Positions 38,877 through 47,741 of a DNA stretch of 64,000 nt are shown here, piece by piece. Origin of the DNA: Wolinella succinogenes DSM 1740. Its GTDB lineage: Bacteria; Campylobacterota; Campylobacteria; Campylobacterales; Helicobacteraceae. How positions within the stretch are numbered: the first letter of the stretch is position 1; each line of letters opens with the position of its first letter. The notes beneath the pieces are model-generated. The model searched no databases, was not told the DNA's origin, and saw only the letters and a program-made list of their open reading frames with translations. Location: assembly GCF_000196135.1 (NCBI RefSeq), contig NC_005090.1:1374001-1438000 (forward strand), given 5' to 3'. The position numbers were made by a program, and so were the translations under genes.

Positions 38877-39684
38877 GGACGAAAATCCGATCATGGAGCG
38901 CTAGATTGAGCGCCCTAGCCAAAACCACCTTCTCCACATCGCGCCCTGCTTTTTGCATATCGCGCCATGTATAGGAGTGGTCAATCTTGATGATGTCTTG
39001 GGCGATAATGGGACCTTCGTCCAGATTGTCATTGACAAAGTGAGCGGTCGCACCAATGATCTTCACCCCTCGCTCATGCGCCTGCTTGTAGGGATTGGCT
39101 CCGACAAAGGCGGGAAGAAAGGAGTGGTGAATATTGATGATTTGACGCTCATAGTGATGGACAAACTCAGGCGATAGAATCCGCATATACTTAGCGAGCA
39201 CTAGATAGTCGGGCTTCAAAGCGGCGAGACACTCTAGCATCCTCTGCTCATGCTCTTGGCGCGAGATTCCTTCGTGCGAGATTCCATAAAAGGGGATTTC
39301 AAATTTCTCACTCAAAGGCTTTAGGTGGTCATAGTTGGAGACCACCGCTTTAATGTTGGCCTCTAGCTCTCCACTATCATAGCGAAGCAAAAGATCGCCT
39401 AAGCAGTGATTCTCTTTGGTGCAGAGAATCACAATATCTTTGGGGCGAATCTCCTCTAGCTTCACCTCGGCTCTCTCTGGAAGTGACGCACGAATCTCCG
39501 CCAAAAGCGCCAGAGGATCGGTCTCACCGCTAAACTCGGCACGCATAAAGAATCGATTCTCTTCACTATCGACATACTCATCGTTCTTGTCGATATTGAG
39601 CCCTCGCTTGAAGATAATCGAGGTGACTTTGTAGATGAGACCTTTCTCATCGGGGGAGAGGATCAGTAAGACATATTTTTTCAT
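38851..39684 (-). CDS. purU: Formyltetrahydrofolate deformylase
   Basis: 277 residues. The N-terminal ACT domain (KKYVLLILSPDEKGLIYKV) is followed by the formyltransferase-like catalytic domain. Active-site segments are INIHHSFLPAFVGANPYKQA (His and Asn) and GATAHFVNDNLDEGPIIAQD (Asp). It releases formate from 10-formyl-THF, feeding formate-dependent purine synthesis or balancing the folate pool. A second folate enzyme, metF, is also in the window. Confidence 0.95.
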   Translation of the reverse strand: MKKYVLLILSPDEKGLIYKVTSIIFKRGLNIDKNDEYVDSEENRFFMRAEFSGETDPLALLAEIRASLPERAEVKLEEIRPKDIVILCTKENHCLGDLLLRYDSGELEANIKAVVSNYDHLKPLSEKFEIPFYGISHEGISRQEHEQRMLECLAALKPDYLVLAKYMRILSPEFVHHYERQIINIHHSFLPAFVGANPYKQAHERGVKIIGATAHFVNDNLDEGPIIAQDIIKIDHSYTWRDMQKAGRDVEKVVLARALNLALHDRIFVHGNKTVIF

Positions 39685-39712
39685 CGCGTTAAATCACAAC
39701 CTTCTTAAAAAT

Positions 39713-40585
39713 TTAATAGATTCCAGAGGCTAAGAGAGTGGAGAGTTGAAGAGTCGCTTGGCTCATCCACCGCTCCATATATTTTTCCCAAGGCTCTTTT
39801 TGAAGCCATAGGGGCTCCTTGACTCCGCTTAGCTCTTCGAGCGCCCTTTTGGCATCGCTTTTGATTCCAATCTGATCAATCAAGCCAAGCTCCAAAGCCT
39901 CTGTAGCGCTAAAGACTCGCCCCTCAGCATACAGCGGGCTAACCTCTTGATCAAGCCCCCTAGCCTCCGCCACATCCAAGACAAACATCTCATACTGCTT
40001 CCTCACGAGCCTCTTAATCTCTCCCTCTTCATCTTCATTCCACGGACGCATAAAGGTGCCTGCCTCTTTATATTTTCCCGCCTTGATGGTTTGGGTCTTG
40101 ATTCCAATTTTACTGGCTAGCTCGCTCACATCCGCCCCATTGAAGATCACCCCAATGGAGCCAATCAGGCTCCCTTTATTGGCGATGATTCTCTTCGACC
40201 AAATCCCCGCATAATAGCCTCCGCTTGCCATCACCCCTTGAGCATAGACCACCACAGGAACCTTGGCGGAGAGTCGCTTGATCTCTTCAGATATCTCCAC
40301 CGAAGGAGCGATCGCTCCCCCTGGAGAATCGACCACCAAAAGCACCCCTGCAAGCCTAGGAAGTGATTCGATTCTCTCTAGCTCTTCCAAAAAAGAGTCC
40401 GGATTAAGAATCGCCCCCTTAAGCGAGATTTCGGCTAAATTGGTCTCATTGATGGCGCTAGAGCCCTCATTGGCTCCAAAAATCCACACCACAATCACCA
40501 AAAAGAGTAGCGCCTTAAAATAGCGCGTCACAAACTCCAAAGGCGCCACCAGTACCCTGCCGATTCGCTTTATCCACTCCCACAT
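39713..40585 (-). CDS. sppA: Signal peptide peptidase SppA (short form)
   Basis: 290 residues, the single-repeat form. One N-terminal membrane helix (ALLFLVIVVWIFGA) anchors a periplasmic serine protease. The catalytic Ser is in YAQGVMASGGYYAGI, and the Lys general base probably lies in IKAGKYKEAGTFMRPW. It degrades cleaved signal peptides in the membrane. It lies six bases after the amidohydrolase stop, an order I recall from Campylobacter jejuni. Confidence 0.93.
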   Translation of the reverse strand: MWEWIKRIGRVLVAPLEFVTRYFKALLFLVIVVWIFGANEGSSAINETNLAEISLKGAILNPDSFLEELERIESLPRLAGVLLVVDSPGGAIAPSVEISEEIKRLSAKVPVVVYAQGVMASGGYYAGIWSKRIIANKGSLIGSIGVIFNGADVSELASKIGIKTQTIKAGKYKEAGTFMRPWNEDEEGEIKRLVRKQYEMFVLDVAEARGLDQEVSPLYAEGRVFSATEALELGLIDQIGIKSDAKRALEELSGVKEPLWLQKEPWEKYMERWMSQATLQLSTLLASGIY

Positions 40586-40590
40586 CTCTT

Positions 40591-41832
40591 CTATTTCACC
40601 TCGACTTTCTTGCCCTCAATATAGAGCGTTTTGACTTTTTTAGCGTGGAGAATCCACTGCAGTGCCTCTTGTGTGCACTCTCCTATTCCTTCTAGCTCAA
40701 AGAGTGCCAAATCAGCCTTCAATCCCTCTCTTAACTCGCCGCTCTCTAGACCCAAAGCATACGCCGCCCTCTTAGTTACCGATAGCACAAGCTCTCTAGC
40801 CCACGATTCTAGAGGCTCTTTGGCATAGGCAAAGAGCGCGATTCGTAGCTCCTCTAGGAGCGATAGAGAGGTATTGGAGCTCAATCCATCCGTGGCCAAA
40901 AGAAAGGGAATCCCCGCTTTTTTGACCTTAGAGATATCCAAAAGCTCTCCACCTAGGAGACGATTGGAGCGTGGACAGCTCGCTAAAGAAGCGCCTAGAG
41001 AGGCTGCTTTGGCAAGCTCCTCTTCATTCATCTGCACTCCATGCACAAGCATCACCCTCTGCCCCTCTAAAAGCTCCAAAAACTCTAGGGGCGTGCTAAG
41101 CGCCTTGGGCTTGACTCCTCCAAAGAATCGAGCAAAAAAGTCGCCAAAAAAACCTCTAGATTCCTCCAGCCACTCCCTCTCCTCTTTTGATTCCATGAAG
41201 TGCGTTGAGACCACCCCTCCTAGTCTCTTGGCCTCCAAAAGGGCTCGTTTAATCAAAAAAGGATGCACCGAATAGGGAGAGTGGATGGCCACTAAAGGCG
41301 TGAAACGCGAGCTTTTAAACTCTTCGCTCCGCTTTAGGCGACCCAAAAAATCTTCCCAAAGAAAATCAATCGCGGAGGGGTTAGAGCCAATCACCTCGTT
41401 AAAAAAGAGCACCCTAAGGCTTGAGTGAGCCAGAATCTCCAAATCAAGACCCGCGCTACTGATTGCCCCTATGGTAGTGGTGCCGCTAGAGAGAACCTCA
41501 TCCAAAGCTCGCCTCATCGCCTCCTTTGCCCCCTCACCCATGAGCACATCTCGATGAGTGATGACGCTAGAGAGCCATCGATCAAATCCTCCATAGAGAA
41601 GAGTGGTTTGATTCGCGCTGAACTCTAGATGAAGATGGGCATTGATGAGCCCCGGGAGCAGAATCCCTTGAGGATGATACTCGGCCAAAGCCTCTGGATA
41701 GCGCTTTTGGAGCTTTTCATAAGAATCAACCGCAAGAATCTTATCACCTAAAAACGCAACCGCACCCTTAGAGAGGAGGCGAAACTCCTCATCGCACAAT
41801 AGCACCCTCTCTGCGCCTAAAATATGGATCAA
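40591..41832 (-). CDS. Amidohydrolase, aminofutalosine-deaminase type
   Basis: 413 residues. Metal site: HLHLEFSANQTTL (HxH), VVSTHFMESKEEREW, LVHGVQMNEEEL and LATDGLSSNTSLS (Asp). This is the TrzA/MtaD-like deaminase group. In Campylobacterota the homologue of this size and context deaminates 6-amino-6-deoxyfutalosine in menaquinone synthesis (established for C. jejuni and H. pylori-type pathways). mqnD elsewhere in the window supports that pathway. A related role such as S-adenosylhomocysteine deamination cannot be excluded by sequence alone. It overlaps the mscS stop. Confidence 0.82.
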   Translation of the reverse strand: MIHILGAERVLLCDEEFRLLSKGAVAFLGDKILAVDSYEKLQKRYPEALAEYHPQGILLPGLINAHLHLEFSANQTTLLYGGFDRWLSSVITHRDVLMGEGAKEAMRRALDEVLSSGTTTIGAISSAGLDLEILAHSSLRVLFFNEVIGSNPSAIDFLWEDFLGRLKRSEEFKSSRFTPLVAIHSPYSVHPFLIKRALLEAKRLGGVVSTHFMESKEEREWLEESRGFFGDFFARFFGGVKPKALSTPLEFLELLEGQRVMLVHGVQMNEEELAKAASLGASLASCPRSNRLLGGELLDISKVKKAGIPFLLATDGLSSNTSLSLLEELRIALFAYAKEPLESWARELVLSVTKRAAYALGLESGELREGLKADLALFELEGIGECTQEALQWILHAKKVKTLYIEGKKVEVK

Positions 41833-42674
41833 AGGGTCCCTTTAGAGATGAGATTGACATCCAATTTGTTATAGGGAATCTCTATAGCCGCCTCATCTAA
41901 GGCTAGCTTAATCGCCTCATTCACCGCGATTTGCACGGCGAAAAACTCCTCTTTTTTCACCCAAGCGCGCACGATAAAATCCACTCCACTCGCTCCAAGC
42001 GACCCGACTCCGACCAAAGGAGCGGGCTCTTCAAGAAGTCGTGATTCGCTTTGAAGCGCGAGCAAAATCACCTCTTTGGCGCGCCGAATATCGCTCTCAT
42101 AAGAGACGCTAAAAGTCCACTCCAAGCGCCTCGTTGGATTGGAGGTGAAGTTGATGATTTTGGCTTGAGCAATAGAGGCATTCGGAAGAATCACGCTGCG
42201 ATTATCAGGCGTGGTGAGCTTGGTGTGAAAGAGGCTGATCTCTTCGACGTTTCCAAGCGTTCCATTGAGTTCGACCGTGTCCCCTTTGGTGAAGTGGCGA
42301 AAGACGATGAGCATGATTCCTGAGGCAAGGTTAGAGAGGGAATCTTTGAGAGAGAGGGCAATGGCTAGACCTGCCGTTCCAAGCACGGCAATGATAGAGG
42401 CGGTCTGCACGCCAAGATTGGAGAGGGCGGTGATGAGGGTGAGCACCACCACACCCGCATAGAGCACCCGCGCAAGGAATCGGCTCAAAATCTCATCCTT
42501 GGTGACTTTAAGCAGCAGCCTAAAAGTGTAGCGTCTGGCTAGCTTCGCAAGATAGAGCCCCAAGATGGCGATAAGAATCGCAGCCAAAAGCTTGGGCGAG
42601 AAGGTGAAAAGAGAATCAAGCAATGACTGGCTCCACCCCGTGAATAGCTTCATCCAATAGCTCATCTCTGGCAT
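41829..42674 (-). CDS. mscS: Small-conductance mechanosensitive channel, MscS family
   Basis: 281 residues with three N-terminal membrane helices. The pore-lining TM3 has the Gly/Ala pattern (IAVLGTAGLAIALSLKDSLSN), followed by the family signature in the beta domain (DTVELNGTLGNVEEISLFHT, then LPNASIAQAKIINFT). It opens under membrane tension to release solutes. It sits three bases after the dihydroorotase-homologue stop. Confidence 0.94.
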   Translation of the reverse strand: MPEMSYWMKLFTGWSQSLLDSLFTFSPKLLAAILIAILGLYLAKLARRYTFRLLLKVTKDEILSRFLARVLYAGVVVLTLITALSNLGVQTASIIAVLGTAGLAIALSLKDSLSNLASGIMLIVFRHFTKGDTVELNGTLGNVEEISLFHTKLTTPDNRSVILPNASIAQAKIINFTSNPTRRLEWTFSVSYESDIRRAKEVILLALQSESRLLEEPAPLVGVGSLGASGVDFIVRAWVKKEEFFAVQIAVNEAIKLALDEAAIEIPYNKLDVNLISKGTL

Positions 42675-42677
42675 CTC

Positions 42678-43922
42678 TTATCCCTTCTTCTCTCGTTTAT
42701 AGACCGTCTCTCCCGCGATGATGGTGCGCTCCACCTCTCCATAAAGAATCGAATTGTAGTAGGGCGAGAAATTATCCTCCACCACCTTGGAGCTCTTGAT
42801 ATCCACGAGAATCAGATCTGCATCCGCTCCCACGCCTACATAGCCCTTACTCTCCAGCCCCAAAATCTCAGCGGCTCGCTTGGCTGTCACTCGGCTTAAA
42901 TCGCTCATGCTCAACCGCCCCTGCTTGATGAGATAGGTGTAGCAGAGCGAGAAGTGATTTTCGATATTATCCACCCCAAAGGCAGCCTCTTCAAAGGCGA
43001 CATCTTTTTTAGAGAGAGAGTGTTCAGACTGCAAAGAGGTGACCACATCCACGACTCCCTCTTTAAGAAGCTGGAGGAGTTTTTTGCGAGTACTTTCAGA
43101 TTTAAGCGGGGGGCGGATTTTAGCGCCTGTGTTGAATCCTGAGCAAAAATCCTCCGTGATGGCGAGATGATGGATGGAGACCTCCGCAAAAAGGGAGGGG
43201 TTTTCCTCTTTGGCTCTCTCAATGATGCGCAAACTTCGCTCATTGGCGAGGGCTTGGAAGAGCACTGGAGTCCTCATGAATATCGCTGTTTCTGCCATCT
43301 TGGCGACCTCTTTAGTCTCGCTTAGGCTAGGAATTCCGGGTAATCCCATCCTAGAGGAGAGATAGCCATCGTTCATCACGCCCGACCCTCGAAGCGAGAC
43401 ATCCTCGCATCGGCAGAAAATCGGTGCTTTCATCATCAAAGAGTATTCGCACACCCTTCGAGAGAGATTACCATCCAAAGAGGATTCTATAGCGATCCCT
43501 CGACACCCCATCTTATGAAGAATCGAGAGGTCAGAGAGCTTTCCATCCTCTTTTTTGGTTGCGGAGGCGATAGGAAAGATTGAAGCAGGAAGCTCGCCTT
43601 TGTAACTATTGAGAAGCTCAATGGCTGCCTCATTATCTAGAGAGGGAGAACAATCAGGCATCAAAGCGAGGCTTCCCACGCCCCCTTTGGCGGCTTTTTT
43701 GGCGAGAGTGGCGAGATTTTTGCCCGTAAGAGAATCATTGGCCACACGGACATTGAGATCAACCATCGCAGGCAGGAGCGATAGCCCCTCTGCTAGCACC
43801 ACCTCTTCGCCCTTTTCAGGAAGAATCGACTTCTGTATCTCGACAATCTTCCCCTCCCTGATCCTCACATCGTTCTTTTGTTCCCGCTCATAATCGCAGA
43901 CGATGGCTCCCTTGATGACCAT
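42678..43922 (-). CDS. Dihydroorotase homologue lacking metal ligands (PyrC'-like)
   Basis: 414 residues with the amidohydrolase fold of type I dihydroorotases. The HxH of the usual DxHxHxR motif is replaced (MVDLNVRV). The HAED segment reads CRCED. The late metal Asp of the TDHAPH motif is missing (VTSLQSEHSL). One His segment (SIHHLAIT) remains. It should not hydrolyse dihydroorotate. By analogy with the inactive PyrC' subunit of Pseudomonas, it may hold aspartate transcarbamoylase together. The true enzyme must be encoded elsewhere. Confidence 0.88.
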   Translation of the reverse strand: MVIKGAIVCDYEREQKNDVRIREGKIVEIQKSILPEKGEEVVLAEGLSLLPAMVDLNVRVANDSLTGKNLATLAKKAAKGGVGSLALMPDCSPSLDNEAAIELLNSYKGELPASIFPIASATKKEDGKLSDLSILHKMGCRGIAIESSLDGNLSRRVCEYSLMMKAPIFCRCEDVSLRGSGVMNDGYLSSRMGLPGIPSLSETKEVAKMAETAIFMRTPVLFQALANERSLRIIERAKEENPSLFAEVSIHHLAITEDFCSGFNTGAKIRPPLKSESTRKKLLQLLKEGVVDVVTSLQSEHSLSKKDVAFEEAAFGVDNIENHFSLCYTYLIKQGRLSMSDLSRVTAKRAAEILGLESKGYVGVGADADLILVDIKSSKVVEDNFSPYYNSILYGEVERTIIAGETVYKREKKG

Positions 43923-43965
43923 AGATTTCCTTTCTTGATGTAGTTATTGGGCGAAAAAATAGCGC

Positions 43966-44721
43966 TTAAGCCAAGCGCTCTAAAAACCAAGCCGAGAGCT
44001 TCCCCAAACCTCCCGTGGCGACCAAAATCCCAATGAACACCAAAAGCCCCCCTGATAGCCACTCTATAGCTCTCATATAGGCCTTCATTTTACCGAGCCA
44101 CCCAATCATCGTGCTCACCAAAAGCGCAGAGAGCAGAAAGGGGACTCCAAGTCCTGCGGCATAGACGCTCATGAGGGCAATCCCTTTAGAGCTCTCGCTT
44201 GCAGCCATAGAGATGATTCCTGCAAAGATTGGCCCGATGCAAGGCGTCCAGCCCAAAGCAAAGGAGATGCCCAAAAGAAGAGGAGCCAAAAGAGTCATCC
44301 AAAAGCCCTTGCCCTTCTCCTCCAAGGTGCCAAAATCCGCTCTCTTCTCGTAATTCAAAAAGGGAATCGTGATGACTCTTGCCACATGAAGACCAAAGAG
44401 AATAATAATCCCTCCCGCCACATAAGCAATAATCTCATAGGTGAAGATATTGCCTATGATTCGCGCCATGGAAGCCCCCAAAAGCACGAAGACCAACGAG
44501 AATCCAAAAACAAACATAAGGGCTGAGCGAAAAATCAAAAGACGCGCTCGCCAACTCAAAGAATCACCGCTCCTAAGCTCCCCCAAAGAGATTCCCGAAA
44601 CATAAGAGAGATAGGCAGGGATAAGGGGCAACACGCAAGGGCTCAAAAAGGTGAGCATCCCTGCAAGAAAACTCACCGCATAAGGGGCGGAACCAAACCA
44701 ACCAGTCAGGGCTAATTCCAT
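43966..44721 (-). CDS. ccdA: CcdA-type transmembrane thiol-disulfide carrier
   Basis: 251 residues from ATG 44721 (MELALTGWFGSAP); the frame is open 41 codons upstream but without an alternative Shine-Dalgarno as good as the AAAGGAGAG here. Six or more membrane helices. The redox cysteines lie in FLSPCVLPLIPAYLS and LGWTPCIGPIFAG, the DsbD/CcdA pair. It passes electrons from cytoplasmic thioredoxin to periplasmic thiols for cytochrome c maturation. A c-type di-haem peroxidase is encoded at 52933. Confidence 0.93.
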   Translation of the reverse strand: MELALTGWFGSAPYAVSFLAGMLTFLSPCVLPLIPAYLSYVSGISLGELRSGDSLSWRARLLIFRSALMFVFGFSLVFVLLGASMARIIGNIFTYEIIAYVAGGIIILFGLHVARVITIPFLNYEKRADFGTLEEKGKGFWMTLLAPLLLGISFALGWTPCIGPIFAGIISMAASESSKGIALMSVYAAGLGVPFLLSALLVSTMIGWLGKMKAYMRAIEWLSGGLLVFIGILVATGGLGKLSAWFLERLA

Positions 44722-44819
44722 AATCTCACTCTCTCCTTTAAAAACTGGCGCATTATAGCCCTTCCTTTTTTTAGTTCTTCTAAAAATAGCCCTTGCTGGC
44801 TTTTTTAGGTTTATTTTAG

Positions 44820-44825
44820 TATAAT
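44820..44825 (+). promoter_or_regulatory. -10 box and long leader of the DEAD-box helicase gene
   Basis: TATAAT after T-rich DNA (TTTTTTAGG..TTTTAG). Transcription would start near 44832, about 150 bases before the ATG at 44982. No reading frame looks real in this leader. Long leaders are common for cold-inducible RNA helicase genes. Confidence 0.5.
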
Positions 44826-44981
44826 CAGGGCGTTTTTTTCGCATTTGTGAGGAGCGGGTCCGATTTTAGCCGTGCATAGACGCTATATCCACAATCCAAC
44901 AACCCTCTGCACCCCCAATGGGCCTTCCAAGTAAATCCGTCAAATCAATCATAATTTAAAACAAGAGAGTAACCAACACCC

Positions 44982-46499
44982 ATGGATAACCACGTAAACG
45001 CACACGAAGAGCAAGAGCAAGCAGGATTTGAGCAGTTTGGCTTCAAAGAGAATCTTCTTAGAGGGATTCACGAAGCAGGCTTCAAAGTTCCTAGCCCCAT
45101 CCAAGTCGAAGCCATTCCCTTGGTTCTTGGAGGCCACGACCTCATCGCTCAAGCTCAAACAGGGACAGGCAAAACGGCTGCCTTCGGACTCCCTATCATC
45201 CAAAACCTCAAAAATGATGGCTCCATTGAAGCCCTTATCATCACTCCTACGCGAGAGCTCGCTGTCCAAATCAGTGATGAAATTTTCAAACTCGGCCGCA
45301 ACTGCCGCACCAAAACCGTCTCCGTCTATGGCGGTCAAGCGATTCGACGCCAGGTTGAGCTCCTAGAGAAAGCTCCCCAAGTCATCATCGCTACCCCCGG
45401 ACGACTTCTTGATCACTTAAGAAATGATCGACTCAAAAATTTCAACCCCACCACTATCGTCTTAGACGAATCCGATGAGATGCTTGATATGGGATTCCTC
45501 GATGATATCGAAGAGATTTTCACCTACCTGCCCGCTAGTCGCCAAACCCTTCTCTTCTCTGCGACCATGCCCGCCCCCATCAAGAACCTCGCTCAAAAGA
45601 TTCTCCACAACCCCAAAATGGTGAAGGTGACCACCAACGAAACCACCAACAGTGACATCTCCCAACGCTACTACATCATCAATGAATATGAGCGCGAAGA
45701 TGCGATTGTGCGGCTCATCGATAGCGAAGCGCCCAGCAAAACCATCATCTTCACCCGAATGAAAAAAGAGGCCGATGACCTCTCCAATCGACTTATCGCT
45801 AAGGGCTACCAAGCAGGAGCGCTTCATGGTGATATGGAACAACGAGAGCGCCAAGCTGCGGTGAACGCCTTCAAACAAGGGGCGATTGATATTCTTGTGG
45901 CCACCGATGTAGCGGCACGAGGACTCGATATCAGCAATGTAAGCCATGTCTTTAACTACCACATCCCCCTCAATCCCGAGAGTTATGTCCACCGAATCGG
46001 GCGAACAGGCCGCGCAGGTAAAAAAGGGATCGCTATCACGCTCGCCACTCCTTTGGAATTTAAAGAGATTCGACGAATCTCTGAAACCACCAAAGCCACG
46101 ATTGAGCTCTATGAAATTCCCACCATCGCTGAGACCCTCAAGCAGACCGATTCTAAGCTCATTCAAAATCTTCTCAACCACTCCATCACCGATGATGCCC
46201 TCCGAATCTATGAGCAGATTCGAGGAGAGATTGACACCACGCAGCTTGCGTGCAAACTCCTCTCCATGCTCATGAAAAAGAGTTCTATCATGGGGCCCAA
46301 CAAGATTGGTCTCTCCAAAGAGGATCTTATGCAGCTCAAAAACCGCCTAAGTGGCGATGATAGGCGCGATCGAAACTCTAGAGGAGGCAAAGGGGGCTCT
46401 AGAGGAGGCTCTAGAAACTCCGGCGGCTACCGAAGAGATAGCCGTGATGGGAATCGCTCCTCTGAGGGCAACTACTCTAGACGCAAAAGACGCGACTAA
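44982..46499 (+). CDS. DEAD-box ATP-dependent RNA helicase
   Basis: 505 residues. Q motif FKVPSPIQ, Walker A AQTGTGKT, PTRELA, motif II as LDESDEML (DESD, a natural variant of DEAD), SAT, then VATDVAARGLDISNV and HRIGRTGRAG. The C-terminus is a basic, Gly/Arg/Ser-rich tail (SRGGKGGSRGGSRNSGGYRR) that probably binds RNA non-specifically. It likely unwinds RNA in ribosome assembly or mRNA decay. RhlE/DeaD/CshA assignment is not certain, so no symbol is given. Confidence 0.95.
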   Translation: MDNHVNAHEEQEQAGFEQFGFKENLLRGIHEAGFKVPSPIQVEAIPLVLGGHDLIAQAQTGTGKTAAFGLPIIQNLKNDGSIEALIITPTRELAVQISDEIFKLGRNCRTKTVSVYGGQAIRRQVELLEKAPQVIIATPGRLLDHLRNDRLKNFNPTTIVLDESDEMLDMGFLDDIEEIFTYLPASRQTLLFSATMPAPIKNLAQKILHNPKMVKVTTNETTNSDISQRYYIINEYEREDAIVRLIDSEAPSKTIIFTRMKKEADDLSNRLIAKGYQAGALHGDMEQRERQAAVNAFKQGAIDILVATDVAARGLDISNVSHVFNYHIPLNPESYVHRIGRTGRAGKKGIAITLATPLEFKEIRRISETTKATIELYEIPTIAETLKQTDSKLIQNLLNHSITDDALRIYEQIRGEIDTTQLACKLLSMLMKKSSIMGPNKIGLSKEDLMQLKNRLSGDDRRDRNSRGGKGGSRGGSRNSGGYRRDSRDGNRSSEGNYSRRKRRD

Positions 46500-46547
46500 C
46501 TCTCCCTTTCTCAAAGCTACTTTTAGCTAGAATCCCTAAAAAACAAA

Positions 46548-46590
46548 GGGCGCCTCTCCTCTGCTTTGGCTAGAGGATAGAGGGTCGCCC
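46548..46590 (+). other. Long hairpin in the leader of the aminotransferase-murC genes
   Basis: GGGCG..CCTCTCCTCT pairs with AGAGGATAGAGG..CGCCC around a loop GCTTTGGCT. It lies 27 bases before the TTG start, after a possible -10 (TAGAAT, 46528-46533). A T-run (TTTTTT) follows about 10 bases later, so it could be the helicase terminator or an attenuator. Confidence 0.5.
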
Positions 46591-46616
46591 CTCTTCACTT
46601 TTTTGGAGATTGGCCC

Positions 46617-47741
46617 TTGAAATTTGAATCCTACCCTTTTGAGAAGCTTCGCACCCTTCTAGCCCCCCTCACCGCCCCCAAAGAGAGACCCCTTTTAGAG
46701 CTCACCATTGGAGAGCCCCAGTTTGAGACCCCCTCTTTCATCCAAGAGGCGCTCGCCCAAAATAGCGCTCTACTCAAAAAATACCCCAAAAGCGCTGGAG
46801 AATCCTACCTCAAAGAGGCACAGCTCCATTTTATTGAGCGGCGCTACAACCTCAGACTAGAGCCCTCCGAGCTTATTCCCACTTTTGGGACGCGAGAGGT
46901 GCTCTTTACCCTCCCCCAATACCTCCTCTTTGATAAGCCCTCTCCCGTGATGGCGCATCCCAATCCTTTCTATCAAATCTACGAAGGAGCGGCCATTGCC
47001 TCTAGGGCGCACACCCTCTATATGGAGATAAACGCCTCTAATGGCTTCACGCCAAGCCTCACCGAAGAGGAGATGAAAGAGTGCGACTTGGTGATTCTCA
47101 ACTCTCCCAACAATCCCACAGGGCGCACTTTGAACCTAGAAGAGCTAGGGGTTTGGGTGAAACACGCCCTAGAGTTTGATTTCATTCTCATCAACGATGA
47201 GTGTTATGGCGACATCTACGCTCACACCCCTGCCCCTTCGATTCTAGAGGCAAGCGTGGCCGTGGGGAATCGAAGCTTTAAAAACATCCTCGCCATCAAC
47301 TCTATCTCCAAACGCTCCTCCGCCCCAGGCCTAAGGAGTGGCTATATTGCTGGCGATGCCTCGATTCTCAAAGGTTATGGAGAGTATCGCACCTATGTAG
47401 GATGCGCCATCCCTCTTCCTTTGCAAAAAGCCGCGGCTTTGGCATGGGAGGATGGAGAGCACGCCGAAGCGATTCGCTCCAAATATGCCCAAAACCTAAA
47501 GCTTGCCCAAGAGATTCTAGGAATCCCCGTGGAGCCTTGGAGCTTTTATGCGTGGCTCTTTGTGGGGGATGATATTGCCTTCACCCAAAAGCTCTATCAA
47601 GAGGAGGGAGTGGTCGTGCTCCCCGGCTCTTTCCTCGGTCGCCAAGGCGCAGGTCAAGGCTATGTTCGCCTTGCCCTCGTCCATGAACCCTCCACTCTCC
47701 AAAATGCTCTTTTGAAGGTCGTCTCATGTCTAAAGCGCTAA
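46617..47741 (+). CDS. dapC: Pyridoxal-phosphate aminotransferase, succinyldiaminopimelate type
   Basis: 374 residues from TTG 46617 (GGAG ten bases upstream). Fold type I aminotransferase: LELTIGEPQFETP, LILNSPNNPTGRTL-like substrate segment, INDECYGDIY, and the PLP Lys in NSISKRSSAPGLRSGY. The sequence type and the gene order with murC and mutS2, as I recall from H. pylori, support N-succinyl-diaminopimelate transamination for lysine and cell-wall precursors. Substrate choice is by homology. It overlaps murC by 16 bp. Confidence 0.85.
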   Translation: MKFESYPFEKLRTLLAPLTAPKERPLLELTIGEPQFETPSFIQEALAQNSALLKKYPKSAGESYLKEAQLHFIERRYNLRLEPSELIPTFGTREVLFTLPQYLLFDKPSPVMAHPNPFYQIYEGAAIASRAHTLYMEINASNGFTPSLTEEEMKECDLVILNSPNNPTGRTLNLEELGVWVKHALEFDFILINDECYGDIYAHTPAPSILEASVAVGNRSFKNILAINSISKRSSAPGLRSGYIAGDASILKGYGEYRTYVGCAIPLPLQKAAALAWEDGEHAEAIRSKYAQNLKLAQEILGIPVEPWSFYAWLFVGDDIAFTQKLYQEEGVVVLPGSFLGRQGAGQGYVRLALVHEPSTLQNALLKVVSCLKR

